A stretch of DNA of 64,000 bases, from positions 310,001-374,000 of the forward strand of contig OZ059894.1 of assembly GCA_964057225.1 (NCBI GenBank), read 5' to 3'. A program made the translations under genes and the position numbers. The notes under the pieces are model-generated. The model did not search any database. It was not told where the DNA came from and saw nothing but the letters and a program-made list of their open reading frames with translations. How positions within the stretch are numbered: position 1 is the stretch's first letter; each line of letters opens with the position of its first letter. The stretch is from Auanema rhodensis. Taxonomy: Eukaryota; Nematoda; Chromadorea; Rhabditida; Rhabditidae. This document shows positions 21,891 to 35,179 of the stretch, piece after piece.

Positions 21891-21979
21891 ACGTGTACAT
21901 TTAATTAGCATAAATTAAAGTTCACGTAAATTTCAAAGTCATGGTTACCATGCACCAATATCAATAAAAATTTGTTTTT
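21891..21979 (+). repeat. Satellite stub at the LINE 3' junction
   Basis: Monomer positions 88-176, starting ACGTGTACAT, inside the second CACGTG box. Together with the 55-bp stub at 17168 it would rebuild one monomer lacking positions 56-87. Confidence 0.95.
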
Positions 21980-24267
21980 AGACTAATATGTACATGGGGA
22001 ATTTTATTTTGAAAACCGCATCTCTTTATCTTTCACGTGAAGCGAGTTACATACCAAGTGCACATCACGTGTACATTTAATTAGCATAAATTAAAGTTCA
22101 CGTAAATTTCAAAGTCATGGTTACCATGCACCAATATCAATAAAAATTTGTTTTTAGACTAATATGGACATGGGGAATCTAATTTTGAAAACCGCATCTC
22201 TTTATCTTTCACGTGAAGCGAGTTACATACCAAGTGCACATCACGTGTACATTTAATTAGCATTAATTAAAGTTCACGTAAATTTCAAAGTCATGGTTAC
22301 CATGAACCAATATCAATAAAAATTTGTTTTTAGACTAATATGGACATGGGGAATCTGATTTTGAAAACCGCATCTCTTTATCTTTCACGTGAAGCGAGTT
22401 ACATACCAAGTGCACATCACGTGTACATTTAATTAGCATAAATTAAAGTTCACGTAAATTTCAAAGTCATGGTTACCATGAACTAATATCAATAAAAATT
22501 TGTTTTTAGACTAATATGGACATGGGGAATCTAATTTTGAAAATCGCATCTCTTTATCTTTCACGTGAAGCGAGTTACATACCAAGTGCACATCACGTGT
22601 ACATTTAATTAGCATAAATTAAAGTTCACGTAAATTTCAAAGTCATGGTTACCATGAACCAATATCAATAAAAATTTGTTTTTAGACTAATATGGACATG
22701 GGGAATCTAATTTTGAAAACCGCATCTCTTTATCTTTCACGTGAAGCGAGTTACATACCAAGTGCACATCACGTGTACATTTAATTAGCATAAATCAAAG
22801 TTCACGTAAATTTCAAAGTCATGGTTACCATGAACCAATATCAATAAAAATTTGTTTTTAGACTAATATGGACATGGGGAATCTAATTTTGAAAACCGCA
22901 TCTCTTTATCTTTCACGTGAACCGAGTTACATACCAAGTGCACATCACGTGTACATTTAATTAGCATAAATTAAAGTTCACGTAAATTTCAAAGTCATGG
23001 TTACCATGAACCAATATCAATAAAAATTTGTTTTTAGACTAATATGGACATGGGAAATCTAATTTTGAAAACCGCATCTCTTTATCTTTCACGTGAAGCG
23101 AGTTACATACCAAGTGCACATCACGTGTACATTTAATTAGCATAAATTAAAGTTCACGTAAATTTCAAAGTCATGGTTACCATTAACCAATATCAATAAA
23201 AATTTGTTTTTAGACTAATATGGACATGGGGAATCTAATTTTGAAAACCGCATCTCTTTATCTTTCACGTGAAGCGAGTTACATACCAAGTGCACATCAC
23301 GTGTACATTTAATTAGCATAAATTAAAGTTCACGTAAATTTCAAAGTCATGGTTACCATGCACCAATATCAATAAAAATTTGTTTTTAGACTAATATGAA
23401 CATGTGGAATCTAATTTTGAAAACCGCATCTCTTTATCTTTCACGTGAAGCGAGTTACATACCAAGTGCACATCACGTGTAAATTTAATTAGCATAAATT
23501 AAAGTTCACGTAAATTTCAAAGTCATGGTTACCATGAACCAATATCAATGAAAATTTGTTTTTAGACTAATATGTACATGGGGAATTTTATTTTGAAAAC
23601 CGCATCTCTTTATCTTTCACGTGAAGCGAGTTACATACCAAGTGCACATCACGTGTACATTTAATAAGCATAAATTAAAGTTCACGTAAATTTCAAAGTC
23701 ATGGTTACCATGAACTAATATCAATAAAAATTTGTTTTTAGACTAATATGGACATGGGGAATCTAATTTTGAAAACCGCATCTCTTTATCTTTCACGTGA
23801 AGCGAGTTACATACCAAGTGCACATCACGTGTACATTTAATTAGCATAAATTAAAGTTCACGTAAATTTCAAAGTCATGGTTACCATGAACCAATATCAA
23901 TAAAAATTTGTTTTTAGACTAATATGGACATGGGGAATCTAATTTTGAAAACCGCATCTCTTTATCTTTCACGTGAAGCGAGTTACATACCAAGTGCACA
24001 TCACGTGTACATTTAATTAGCATAAATTAAAGTTCACGTAAATTTCAAAGTCATGGTTACCATGCACCAATATCAATAAAAATTTGTTTTTAGACTAATA
24101 TGAACATGGGGAATCTAATTTTGAAAACCGCATCTCTTTATCTTTCACGTGAAGCGAGTTACATACCAAGTGCACATCACGTGTAAATTTAATTAGCATA
24201 AATCAAAGTTCACGTAAATTTCAAAGTCATGGTTACCATGAACCAATATCAATGAAAATTTGTTTTT
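21980..24267 (+). repeat. Domain C monomers right of the LINE, pre-HOR block
   Basis: Thirteen monomers with mixed types: ATGTACATGG/GAATTTTATT (21980, 23564), CATTAATTAA (22156), GAACTAAT (22332), AAATCGC (22508), AATCAAAG (22684), GTGAACCGAG (22860), GGGAAATC (23036) and ATGAACATGTGG with GTGTAAATTT (23388). No clean higher-order period is visible within the block. Its types recur in the HORs that follow. Confidence 0.75.
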
Positions 24268-27200
24268 AGACTAATATGTACATGGGGAATTTTATTTTGA
24301 AAACCGCATCTCTTTATCTTTCACGTGAAGCGAGTTACATACCAAGTGCACATCACGTGTACATTTAATTAGCATAAATTAAAGTTCACGTAAATTTCAA
24401 AGTCATGGTTACCATGAACCAATATCAATAAAAATTTGTTTTTAGACTAATATGGACATGGGGAATCTAATTTTGAAAACCGCATCTCTTTATCTTTCAC
24501 GTGAAGCGAGTTACATACCAAGTGCACATCACGTGTACATTTAATTAGCATTAATTAAAGTTCACGTAAATTTCAAAGTCATGGTTACCATGAACCAATA
24601 TCAATAAAAATTTGTTTTTAGACTAATATGGACATGGGGAATCTAATTTTGAAAACCGCATCTTTTTATCTTTCACGTGAAGCGAGTTACATACCAAGTG
24701 CACATCACGTGTAAATTTAATTAGCATAAATTAAAGTTCACGTAAATTTCAAAGTCATGGTTACCATGAACCAATATCAATGAAAATTTGTTTTTAGACT
24801 AATATGTACATGGGGAATTTTATTTTGAAAACCGCATCTCTTTATCTTTCACGTGAAGCGAGTTACATACCAAGTGCACATCACGTGTACATTTAATTAG
24901 CATAAATTAAAGTTCACGTAAATTTCAAAGTCATGGTTACCATGAACTAATATCAATAAAAATTTGTTTTTAGACTAATATGGACATGGGGAATCTAATT
25001 TTGAAAACCGCATCTCTTTATCTTTCACGTGAAGCGAGTTACATACCAAGTGCACATCACGTGTACATTTAATTAGCATAAATTAAAGTTCACGTAAATT
25101 TCAAAGTCATGGTTACCATGAACCAATATCAATAAAAATTTGTTTTTAGACTAATATGGACATGGGGAATCTAATTTTGAAAACCGCATCTCTTTATCTT
25201 TCACGTGAAGCGAGTTACATACCAAGTGCACATCACGTGTACATTTAATTAGCATAAATTAAAGTTCACGTAAATTTCAAAGTCATGGTTACCATGCACC
25301 AATATCAATAAAAATTTGTTTTTAGACTAATATGAACATGGGGAATCTAATTGTGAAAACCGCATCTCTTTATCTTTCACGTGAAGCGAGTTACATACCA
25401 AGTGCACATCACGTGTAAATTTAATTAGCATAAATTAAAGTTCACGTAAATTTCAAAGTCATGGTTACCATGAACCAATATCAATAAAAATTTGTTTTTA
25501 GACTAATATGGACATGGGGAATCTAATTTTGAAAACCGCATCTCTTTATCTTTCACGTGAAGCGAGTTACATACCAAGTGCACATCACGTGTACATTTAA
25601 TTAGCATAAATTAAAGTTCACGTAAATTTCAAAGTCATGGTTACCATGCACCAATATCAATAAAAATTTGTTTTTAGACTAATATGAACATGGGGAATCT
25701 AATTTTGAAAACCGCATCTCTTTATCTTTCACGTGAAGCGAGTTACATACCAAGTGCACATCACGTGTAAATTTAATTAGCATAAATCAAAGTTCACGTA
25801 AATTTCAAAGTCATGGTTACCATGAACCAATATCAATGAAAATTTGTTTTTAGACTAATATGTACATGGGGAATTTTATTTTGAAAACCGCATCTCTTTA
25901 TCTTTCACGTGAAGCGAGTTACATACCAAGTGCACATCACGTGTACATTTAATTAGCATAAATTAAAGTTCACGTAAATTTCAAAGTCATGGTTACCATG
26001 AACCAATATCAATAAAAATTTGTTTTTAGACTAATATGGACATGGGGAATCTAATTTTGAAAACCGCATCTCTTTATCTTTCACGTGAAGCGAGTTACAT
26101 ACCAAGTGCACATCACGTGTACATTTAATTAGCATTAATTAAAGTTCACGTAAATTTCAAAGTCATGGTTACCATGAACCAATATCAATAAAAATTTGTT
26201 TTTAGACTAATATGGACATGGGGAATCTAATTTTGAAAACCGCATCTTTTTATCTTTCACGTGAAGCGAGTTACATACCAAGTGCACATCACGTGTAAAT
26301 TTAATTAGCATAAATTAAAGTTCACGTAAATTTCAAAGTCATGGTTACCATGAACCAATATCAATGAAAATTTGTTTTTAGACTAATATGTACATGGGGA
26401 ATTTTATTTTGAAAACCGCATCTCTTTATCTTTCACGTGAAGCGAGTTACATACCAAGTGCACATCACGTGTACATTTAATTAGCATAAATTAAAGTTCA
26501 CGTAAATTTCAAAGTCATGGTTACCATGAACTAATATCAATAAAAATTTGTTTTTAGACTAATATGGACATGGGGAATCTAATTTTGAAAACCGCATCTC
26601 TTTATCTTTCACGTGAAGCGAGTTACATACCAAGTGCACATCACGTGTACATTTAATTAGCATAAATTAAAGTTCACGTAAATTTCAAAGTCATGGTTAC
26701 CATGAACCAATATCAATAAAAATTTGTTTTTAGACTAATATGGACATGGGGAATCTAATTTTGAAAACCGCATCTCTTTATCTTTCACGTGAAGCGAGTT
26801 ACATACCAAGTGCACATCACGTGTACATTTAATTAGCATAAATTAAAGTTCACGTAAATTTCAAAGTCATGGTTACCATGCACCAATATCAATAAAAATT
26901 TGTTTTTAGACTAATATGAACATGGGGAATCTAATTTTGAAAACCGCATCTCTTTATCTTTCACGTGAAGCGAGTTACATACCAAGTGCACATCACGTGT
27001 ACATTTAATTAGCATAAATTAAAGTTCACGTAAATTTCAAAGTCATGGTTACCATGAACTAATATCAATAAAAATTTGTTTTTAGACTAATATGGACATG
27101 GGGAATCTAATTTTGAAAATCGCATCTCTTTATCTTTCACGTGAAGCGAGTTACATACCAAGTGCACATCACGTGTACATTTAATTAGCATAAATTAAAG

Positions 27201-30200
27201 TTCACGTAAATTTCAAAGTCATGGTTACCATGCACCAATATCAATAAAAATTTGTTTTTAGACTAATATGAACATGGGGAATCTAATTTTGAAAACCGCA
27301 TCTCTTTATCTTTCACGTGAAGCGAGTTACATACCAAGTGCACATCACGTGTAAATTTAATTAGCATAAATTAAAGTTCACGTAAATTTCAAAGTCATGG
27401 TTACCATGAACCAATATCAATAAAAATTTGTTTTTAGACTAATATGGACATGGGGAATCTAATTTTGAAAACCGCATCTCTTTATCTTTCACGTGAAGCG
27501 AGTTACATACCAAGTGCACATCACGTGTACATTTAATTAGCATAAATTAAAGTTCACGTAAATTTCAAAGTCATGGTTACCATGCACCAATATCAATAAA
27601 AATTTGTTTTTAGACTAATATGAACATGGGGAATCTAATTTTGAAAACCGCATCTCTTTATCTTTCACGTGAAGCGAGTTACATACCAAGTGCACATCAC
27701 GTGTAAATTTAATTAGCATAAATCAAAGTTCACGTAAATTTCAAAGTCATGGTTACCATGAACCAATATCAATGAAAATTTGTTTTTAGACTAATATGTA
27801 CATGGGGAATTTTATTTTGAAAACCGCATCTCTTTATCTTTCACGTGAAGCGAGTTACATACCAAGTGCACATCACGTGTACATTTAATTAGCATAAATT
27901 AAAGTTCACGTAAATTTCAAAGTCATGGTTACCATGAACCAATATCAATAAAAATTTGTTTTTAGACTAATATGGACATGGGGAATCTAATTTTGAAAAC
28001 CGCATCTCTTTATCTTTCACGTGAAGCGAGTTACATACCAAGTGCACATCACGTGTACATTTAATTAGCATTAATTAAAGTTCACGTAAATTTCAAAGTC
28101 ATGGTTACCATGAACCAATATCAATAAAAATTTGTTTTTAGACTAATATGGACATGGGGAATCTAATTTTGAAAACCGCATCTTTTTATCTTTCACGTGA
28201 AGCGAGTTACATACCAAGTGCACATCACGTGTAAATTTAATTAGCATAAATTAAAGTTCACGTAAATTTCAAAGTCATGGTTACCATGAACCAATATCAA
28301 TGAAAATTTGTTTTTAGACTAATATGTACATGGGGAATTTTATTTTGAAAACCGCATCTCTTTATCTTTCACGTGAAGCGAGTTACATACCAAGTGCACA
28401 TCACGTGTACATTTAATTAGCATAAATTAAAGTTCACGTAAATTTCAAAGTCATGGTTACCATGAACTAATATCAATAAAAATTTGTTTTTAGACTAATA
28501 TGGACATGGGGAATCTAATTTTGAAAACCGCATCTCTTTATCTTTCACGTGAAGCGAGTTACATACCAAGTGCACATCACGTGTACATTTAATTAGCATA
28601 AATTAAAGTTCACGTAAATTTCAAAGTCATGGTTACCATGAACCAATATCAATAAAAATTTGTTTTTAGACTAATATGGACATGGGGAATCTAATTTTGA
28701 AAACCGCATCTCTTTATCTTTCACGTGAAGCGAGTTACATACCAAGTGCACATCACGTGTACATTTAATTAGCATAAATTAAAGTTCACGTAAATTTCAA
28801 AGTCATGGTTACCATGCACCAATATCAATAAAAATTTGTTTTTAGACTAATATGAACATGGGGAATCTAATTTTGAAAACCGCATCTCTTTATCTTTCAC
28901 GTGAAGCGAGTTACATACCAAGTGCACATCACGTGTAAATTTAATTAGCATAAATTAAAGTTCACGTAAATTTCAAAGTCATGGTTACCATGAACCAATA
29001 TCAATGAAAATTTGTTTTTAGACTAATATGGACATGGGGAATCTAATTTTGAAAACCGCATCTCTTTATCTTTCACGTGAAGCGAGTTACATACCAAGTG
29101 CACATCACGTGTACATTTAATTAGCATAAATTAAAGTTCACGTAAATTTCAAAGTCATGGTTACCATGCACCAATATCAATAAAAATTTGTTTTTAGACT
29201 AATATGGACATGGGGAATCTTATTTTGAAAACCGCATCTCTTTATCTTTCACGTGAAGCGAGTTACATACCAAGTGCACATCACGTGTACATTTAATTAG
29301 CATAAATTAAAGTTCACGTAAATTTCAAAGTCATGGTTACCATGCACCAATATCAATAAAAATTTGTTTTTAGACTAATATGTACATGGGGAATTTTATT
29401 TTGAAAACCGCATCTCTTTATCTTTCACGTGAAGCGAGTTACATACCAAGTGCACATCACGTGTACATTTAATTAGCATAAATTAAAGTTCACGTAAATT
29501 TCAAAGTCATGGTTACCATGAACCAATATCAATAAAAATTTGTTTTTAGACTAATATGGACATGGGGAATCTAATTTTGAAAACCGCATCTCTTTATCTT
29601 TCACGTGAAGCGAGTTACATACCAAGTGCACATCACGTGTACATTTAATTAGCATTAATTAAAGTTCACGTAAATTTCAAAGTCATGGTTACCATGAACC
29701 AATATCAATAAAAATTTGTTTTTAGACTAATATGGACATGGGGAATCTAATTTTGAAAACCGCATCTTTTTATCTTTCACGTGAAGCGAGTTACAAACCA
29801 AGTGCACATCACGTGTAAATTTAATTAGCATAAATTAAAGTTCACGTAAATTTCAAAGTCATGGTTACCATGAACCAATATCAATGAAAATTTGTTTTTA
29901 GACTAATATGTACATGGGGAATTTTATTTTGAAAACCGCATCTCTTTATCTTTCACGTGAAGCGAGTTACATACCAAGTGCACATCACGTGTACATTTAA
30001 TTAGCATAAATTAAAGTTCACGTAAATTTCAAAGTCATGGTTACCATGAACTAATATCAATAAAAATTTGTTTTTAGACTAATATGGACATGGGGAATCT
30101 AATTTTGAAAACCGCATCTCTTTATCTTTCACGTGAAGCGAGTTACATACCAAGTGCACATCACGTGTACATTTAATTAGCATAAATTAAAGTTCACGTA

Positions 30201-33200
30201 AATTTCAAAGTCATGGTTACCATGAACCAATATCAATAAAAATTTGTTTTTAGACTAATATGGACATGGGGAATCTAATTTTGAAAACCGCATCTCTTTA
30301 TCTTTCACGTGAAGCGAGTTACATACCAAGTGCACATCACGTGTACATTTAATTAGCATAAATTAAAGTTCACGTAAATTTCAAAGTCATGGTTACCATG
30401 CACCAATATCAATAAAAATTTGTTTTTAGACTAATATGAACATGGGGAATCTAATTTTGAAAACCGCATCTCTTTATCTTTCACGTGAAGCGAGTTACAT
30501 ACCAAGTGCACATCACGTGTAAATTTAATTAGCATAAATTAAAGTTCACGTAAATTTCAAAGTCATGGTTACCATGAACCAATATCAATGAAAATTTGTT
30601 TTTAGACTAATATGTACATGGGGAATTTTATTTTGAAAACCGCATCTCTTTATCTTTCACGTGAAGCGAGTTACATACCAAGTGCACATCACGTGTACAT
30701 TTAATTAGCATAAATTAAAGTTCACGTAAATTTCAAAGTCATGGTTACCATGAACCAATATCAATAAAAATTTGTTTTTAGACTAAAATGGACATGGGGA
30801 ATCTAATTTTGAAAACCGCATCTCTTTATCTTTCACGTGAAGCGAGTTACATACCAAGTGCACATCACGTGTACATTTAATTAGCATAAATTAAAGTTCA
30901 CGTAAATTTCAAAGACATGGTTACCATGAACCAATATCAATGAAAATTTGTTTTTAGACTAATATGGACATGGGGAATCTAATTTTGAAAACCGCATCTC
31001 TTTATCTTTCACGTGAAGCGAGTTACATACCAAGTGCACATCACGTGTACATTTAATTAGCATAAATTAAAGTTCACGTAAATTTCAAAGTCATGGTTAC
31101 CATGCACCAATATCAATAAAAATTTGTTTTTAGACTAATATGGACATGGGGAATCTTATTTTGAAAACCGCATCTCTTTATCTTTCACGTGAAGCGAGTT
31201 ACATACCAAGTGCACATCACGTGTACATTTAATTAGCATAAATTAAAGTTCACGTAAATTTCAAAGTCATGGTTACCATGCACCAATATCAATAAAAATT
31301 TGTTTTTAGACTAATATGTACATGGGGAATTTTATTTTGAAAACCGCATCTCTTTATCTTTCACGTGAAGCGAGTTACATACCAAGTGCACATCACGTGT
31401 ACATTTAATTAGCATAAATTAAAGTTCACGTAAATTTCAAAGTCATGGTTACCATGAACCAATATCAATAAAAATTTGTTTTTAGACTAATATGGACATG
31501 GGGAATCTAATTTTGAAAACCGCATCTCTTTATCTTTCACGTGAAGCGAGTTACATACCAAGTGCACATCACGTGTACATTTAATTAGCATAAATTAAAG
31601 TTCACGTAAATTTCAAAGTCATGGTTACCATGAACCAATATCAATAAAAATTTGTTTTTAGACTAATATGGAAATGGGGAATCTAGTTTTGAAAACCGCA
31701 TCTCTTTATCTTTCACGTGAAGCGAGTTACATACCAAGTGCACATCACGTGTACATTTAATTAGCATAAATTAAAGTTCACGTAAATTTCAAAGTCATGG
31801 TTACCATGAACCAATATCAATAAAAATTTGTTTTTAGACTAATATGGACATGGGGAATCTAATTTTGAAAACCGCATCTCTTTATCTTTCACGTGAAGCG
31901 AGTTACATACCAAGTGCACATCACGTGTACATTTAATTAGCATTAATTAAAGTTCACGTAAATTTCAAAGTCATGGTTACCATGAACCAATATCAATAAA
32001 AATTTGTTTTTAGACTAATATGGACATGGGGAATCTAATTTTGAAAACCGCATCTTTTTATCTTTCACGTGAAGCGAGTTACAAACCAAGTGCACATCAC
32101 GTGTAAATTTAATTAGCATAAATTAAAGTTCACGTAAATTTCAAAGTCATGGTTACCATGAACCAATATCAATGAAAATTTGTTTTTAGACTAATATGTA
32201 CATGGGGAATTTTATTTTGAAAACCGCATCTCTTTATCTTTCACGTGAAGCGAGTTACATACCAAGTGCACATCACGTGTACATTTAATTAGCATAAATT
32301 AAAGTTCACGTAAATTTCAAAGTCATGGTTACCATGAACTAATATCAATAAAAATTTGTTTTTAGACTAATATGGACATGGGGAATCTAATTTTGAAAAC
32401 CGCATCTCTTTATCTTTCACGTGAAGCGAGTTACATACCAAGTGCACATCACGTGTACATTTAATTAGCATAAATTAAAGTTCACGTAAATTTCAAAGTC
32501 ATGGTTACCATGAACCAATATCAATAAAAATTTGTTTTTAGACTAATATGGACATGGGGAATCTAATTTTGAAAACCGCATCTCTTTATCTTTCACGTGA
32601 AGCGAGTTACATACCAAGTGCACATCACGTGTACATTTAATTAGCATAAATTAAAGTTCACGTAAATTTCAAAGTCATGGTTACCATGCACCAATATCAA
32701 TAAAAATTTGTTTTTAGACTAATATGAACATGGGGAATCTAATTTTGAAAACCGCATCTCTTTATCTTTCACGTGAAGCGAGTTACATACCAAGTGCACA
32801 TCACGTGTAAATTTAATTAGCATAAATTAAAGTTCACGTAAATTTCAAAGTCATGGTTACCATGAACCAATATCAATGAAAATTTGTTTTTAGACTAATA
32901 TGTACATGGGGAATTTTATTTTGAAAACCGCATCTCTTTATCTTTCACGTGAAGCGAGTTACATACCAAGTGCACATCACGTGTACATTTAATTAGCATA
33001 AATTAAAGTTCACGTAAATTTCAAAGTCATGGTTACCATGAACCAATATCAATAAAAATTTGTTTTTAGACTAAAATGGACATGGGGAATCTAATTTTGA
33101 AAACCGCATCTCTTTATCTTTCACGTGAAGCGAGTTACATACCAAGTGCACATCACGTGTACATTTAATTAGCATAAATTAAAGTTCACGTAAATTTCAA

Positions 33201-33595
33201 AGACATGGTTACCATGAACCAATATCAATGAAAATTTGTTTTTAGACTAATATGGACATGGGGAATCTAATTTTGAAAACCGCATCTCTTTATCTTTCAC
33301 GTGAAGCGAGTTACATACCAAGTGCACATCACGTGTACATTTAATTAGCATAAATTAAAGTTCACGTAAATTTCAAAGTCATGGTTACCATGCACCAATA
33401 TCAATAAAAATTTGTTTTTAGACTAATATGGACATGGGGAATCTTATTTTGAAAACCGCATCTCTTTATCTTTCACGTGAAGCGAGTTACATACCAAGTG
33501 CACATCACGTGTACATTTAATTAGCATAAATTAAAGTTCACGTAAATTTCAAAGTCATGGTTACCATGCACCAATATCAATAAAAATTTGTTTTT
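24268..33595 (+). repeat. Domain C HOR series: units of 9, 11, 9, 11 and 13 monomers
   Basis: Five successive units begin with an ATGTACATGG/GAATTTTATT monomer, at 24268 (1584 bp), 25852 (1936 bp), 27788 (1584 bp), 29372 (1936 bp) and 31308 (2288 bp). The first three then show CATTAATTAA, CATCTTTTTATC with GTGTAAATTT and CAATGAAAA, and a second ATGTACATGG monomer with GAACTAAT 528 bp after the first. The 29372 and 31308 units share private changes 2288 bp apart: ACAAACCAAG at 29793 and 32081, and ACTAAAATGG near 30782 and 33070. The 31308 unit has two extra monomers after its first, one of them (31660) with GAAATGGGG and CTAGTTTTG. Confidence 0.88.
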
Positions 33596-35179
33596 AGACT
33601 AATATGTACATGGGGAATTTTATTTTGAAAACCGCATCTCTTTATCTTTCACGTGAAGCGAGTTACATACCAAGTGCACATCACGTGTACATTTAATTAG
33701 CATAAATTAAAGTTCACGTAAATTTCAAAGTCATGGTTACCATGAACCAATATCAATAAAAATTTGTTTTTAGACTAATATGGACATGGGGAATCTAATT
33801 TTGAAAACCGCATCTCTTTATCTTTCACGTGAAGCGAGTTACATACCAAGTGCACATCACGTGTACATTTAATTAGCATTAATTAAAGTTCACGTAAATT
33901 TCAAAGTCATGGTTACCATGAACCAATATCAATAAAAATTTGTTTTTAGACTAATATGGACATGGGGAATCTAATTTTGAAAACCGCATCTCTTTATCTT
34001 TCACGTGAAGCGAGTTACATACCAAGTGCACATCACGTGTACATTTAATTAGCATAAATTAAAGTTCACGTAAATTTCAAAGTCATGGTTACCATGCACC
34101 AATATCAATAAAAATTTGTTTTTAGACTAATATGTACATGGGGAATTTTATTTTGAAAACCGCATCTCTTTATCTTTCACGTGAAGCGAGTTACATACCA
34201 AGTGCACATCACGTGTACATTTAATTAGCATAAATTAAAGTTCACGTAAATTTCAAAGTCATGGTTACCATGAACTAATATCAATAAAAATTTGTTTTTA
34301 GACTAATATGGACATGGGGAATCTAATTTTGAAAACCGCATCTCTTTATCTTTCACGTGAAGCGAGTTACATACCAAGTGCACATCACGTGTACATTTAA
34401 TTAGCATAAATTAAAGTTCACGTAAATTTCAAAGTCATGGTTACCATGAACCAATATCAATAAAAATTTGTTTTTAGACTAATATGGACATGGGAAATCT
34501 AATTTTGAAAACCGCATCTCTTTATCTTTCACGTGAAGCGAGTTACATACCAAGTGCACATCACGTGTACATTTAATTAGCATTAATTAAAGTTCACGTA
34601 AATTTCAAAGTCATGGTTACCATGAACCAATATCAATAAAAATTTGTTTTTAGACTAATATGGACATGGGGAATCTAATTTTGAAAACCGCATCTCTTTA
34701 TCTTTCACGTGAAGCGAGTTACATACCAAGTGCACATCACGTGTACATTTAATTAGCATAAATTAAAGTTCACGTAAATTTCAAAGTCATGGTTACCATG
34801 AACTAATATCAATAAAAATTTGTTTTTAGACTAATATGGACATGGGGAATCTAATTTTGAAAACCGCATCTCTTTATCTTTCACGTGAAGCGAGTTACAT
34901 ACCAAGTGCACATCACGTGTACATTTAATTAGCATAAATTAAAGTTCACGTAAATTTCAAAGTCATGGTTACCATGAACCAATATCAATAAAAATTTGTT
35001 TTTAGACTAATATGGACATGGGGAATCTAATTTTGAAAACCGCATCTCTTTATCTTTCACGTGAAGCGAGTTACATACCAAGTGCACATCACGTGTACAT
35101 TTAATTAGCATAAATTAAAGTTCACGTAAATTTCAAAGTCATGGTTACCATGAACCAATATCAATAAAAATTTGTTTTT
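33596..35179 (+). repeat. Domain C, distal edge
   Basis: Nine monomers that start another C unit (ATGTACATGG at 33596, CATTAATTAA at 33772) and then lose the pattern. ATGTACATGG recurs at 34124. GGGAAATC with CATTAATTAA occurs at 34476, combining a domain A-type variant with a domain C variant in one monomer. The last copies before 35180 are near-consensus. Confidence 0.75.

Noticed and set aside
21717-21908. 63-aa ORF at the LINE 3' end
   Set aside because: It runs from the 3' UTR into the satellite stub, is low in complexity and matches no LINE domain.
17168-21979. A target-site duplication around the LINE
   Set aside because: The flanks correspond to monomer positions up to 55 and from 88 on. 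The shared CACGTG sequence comes from two different boxes of the monomer and is not duplicated by insertion.
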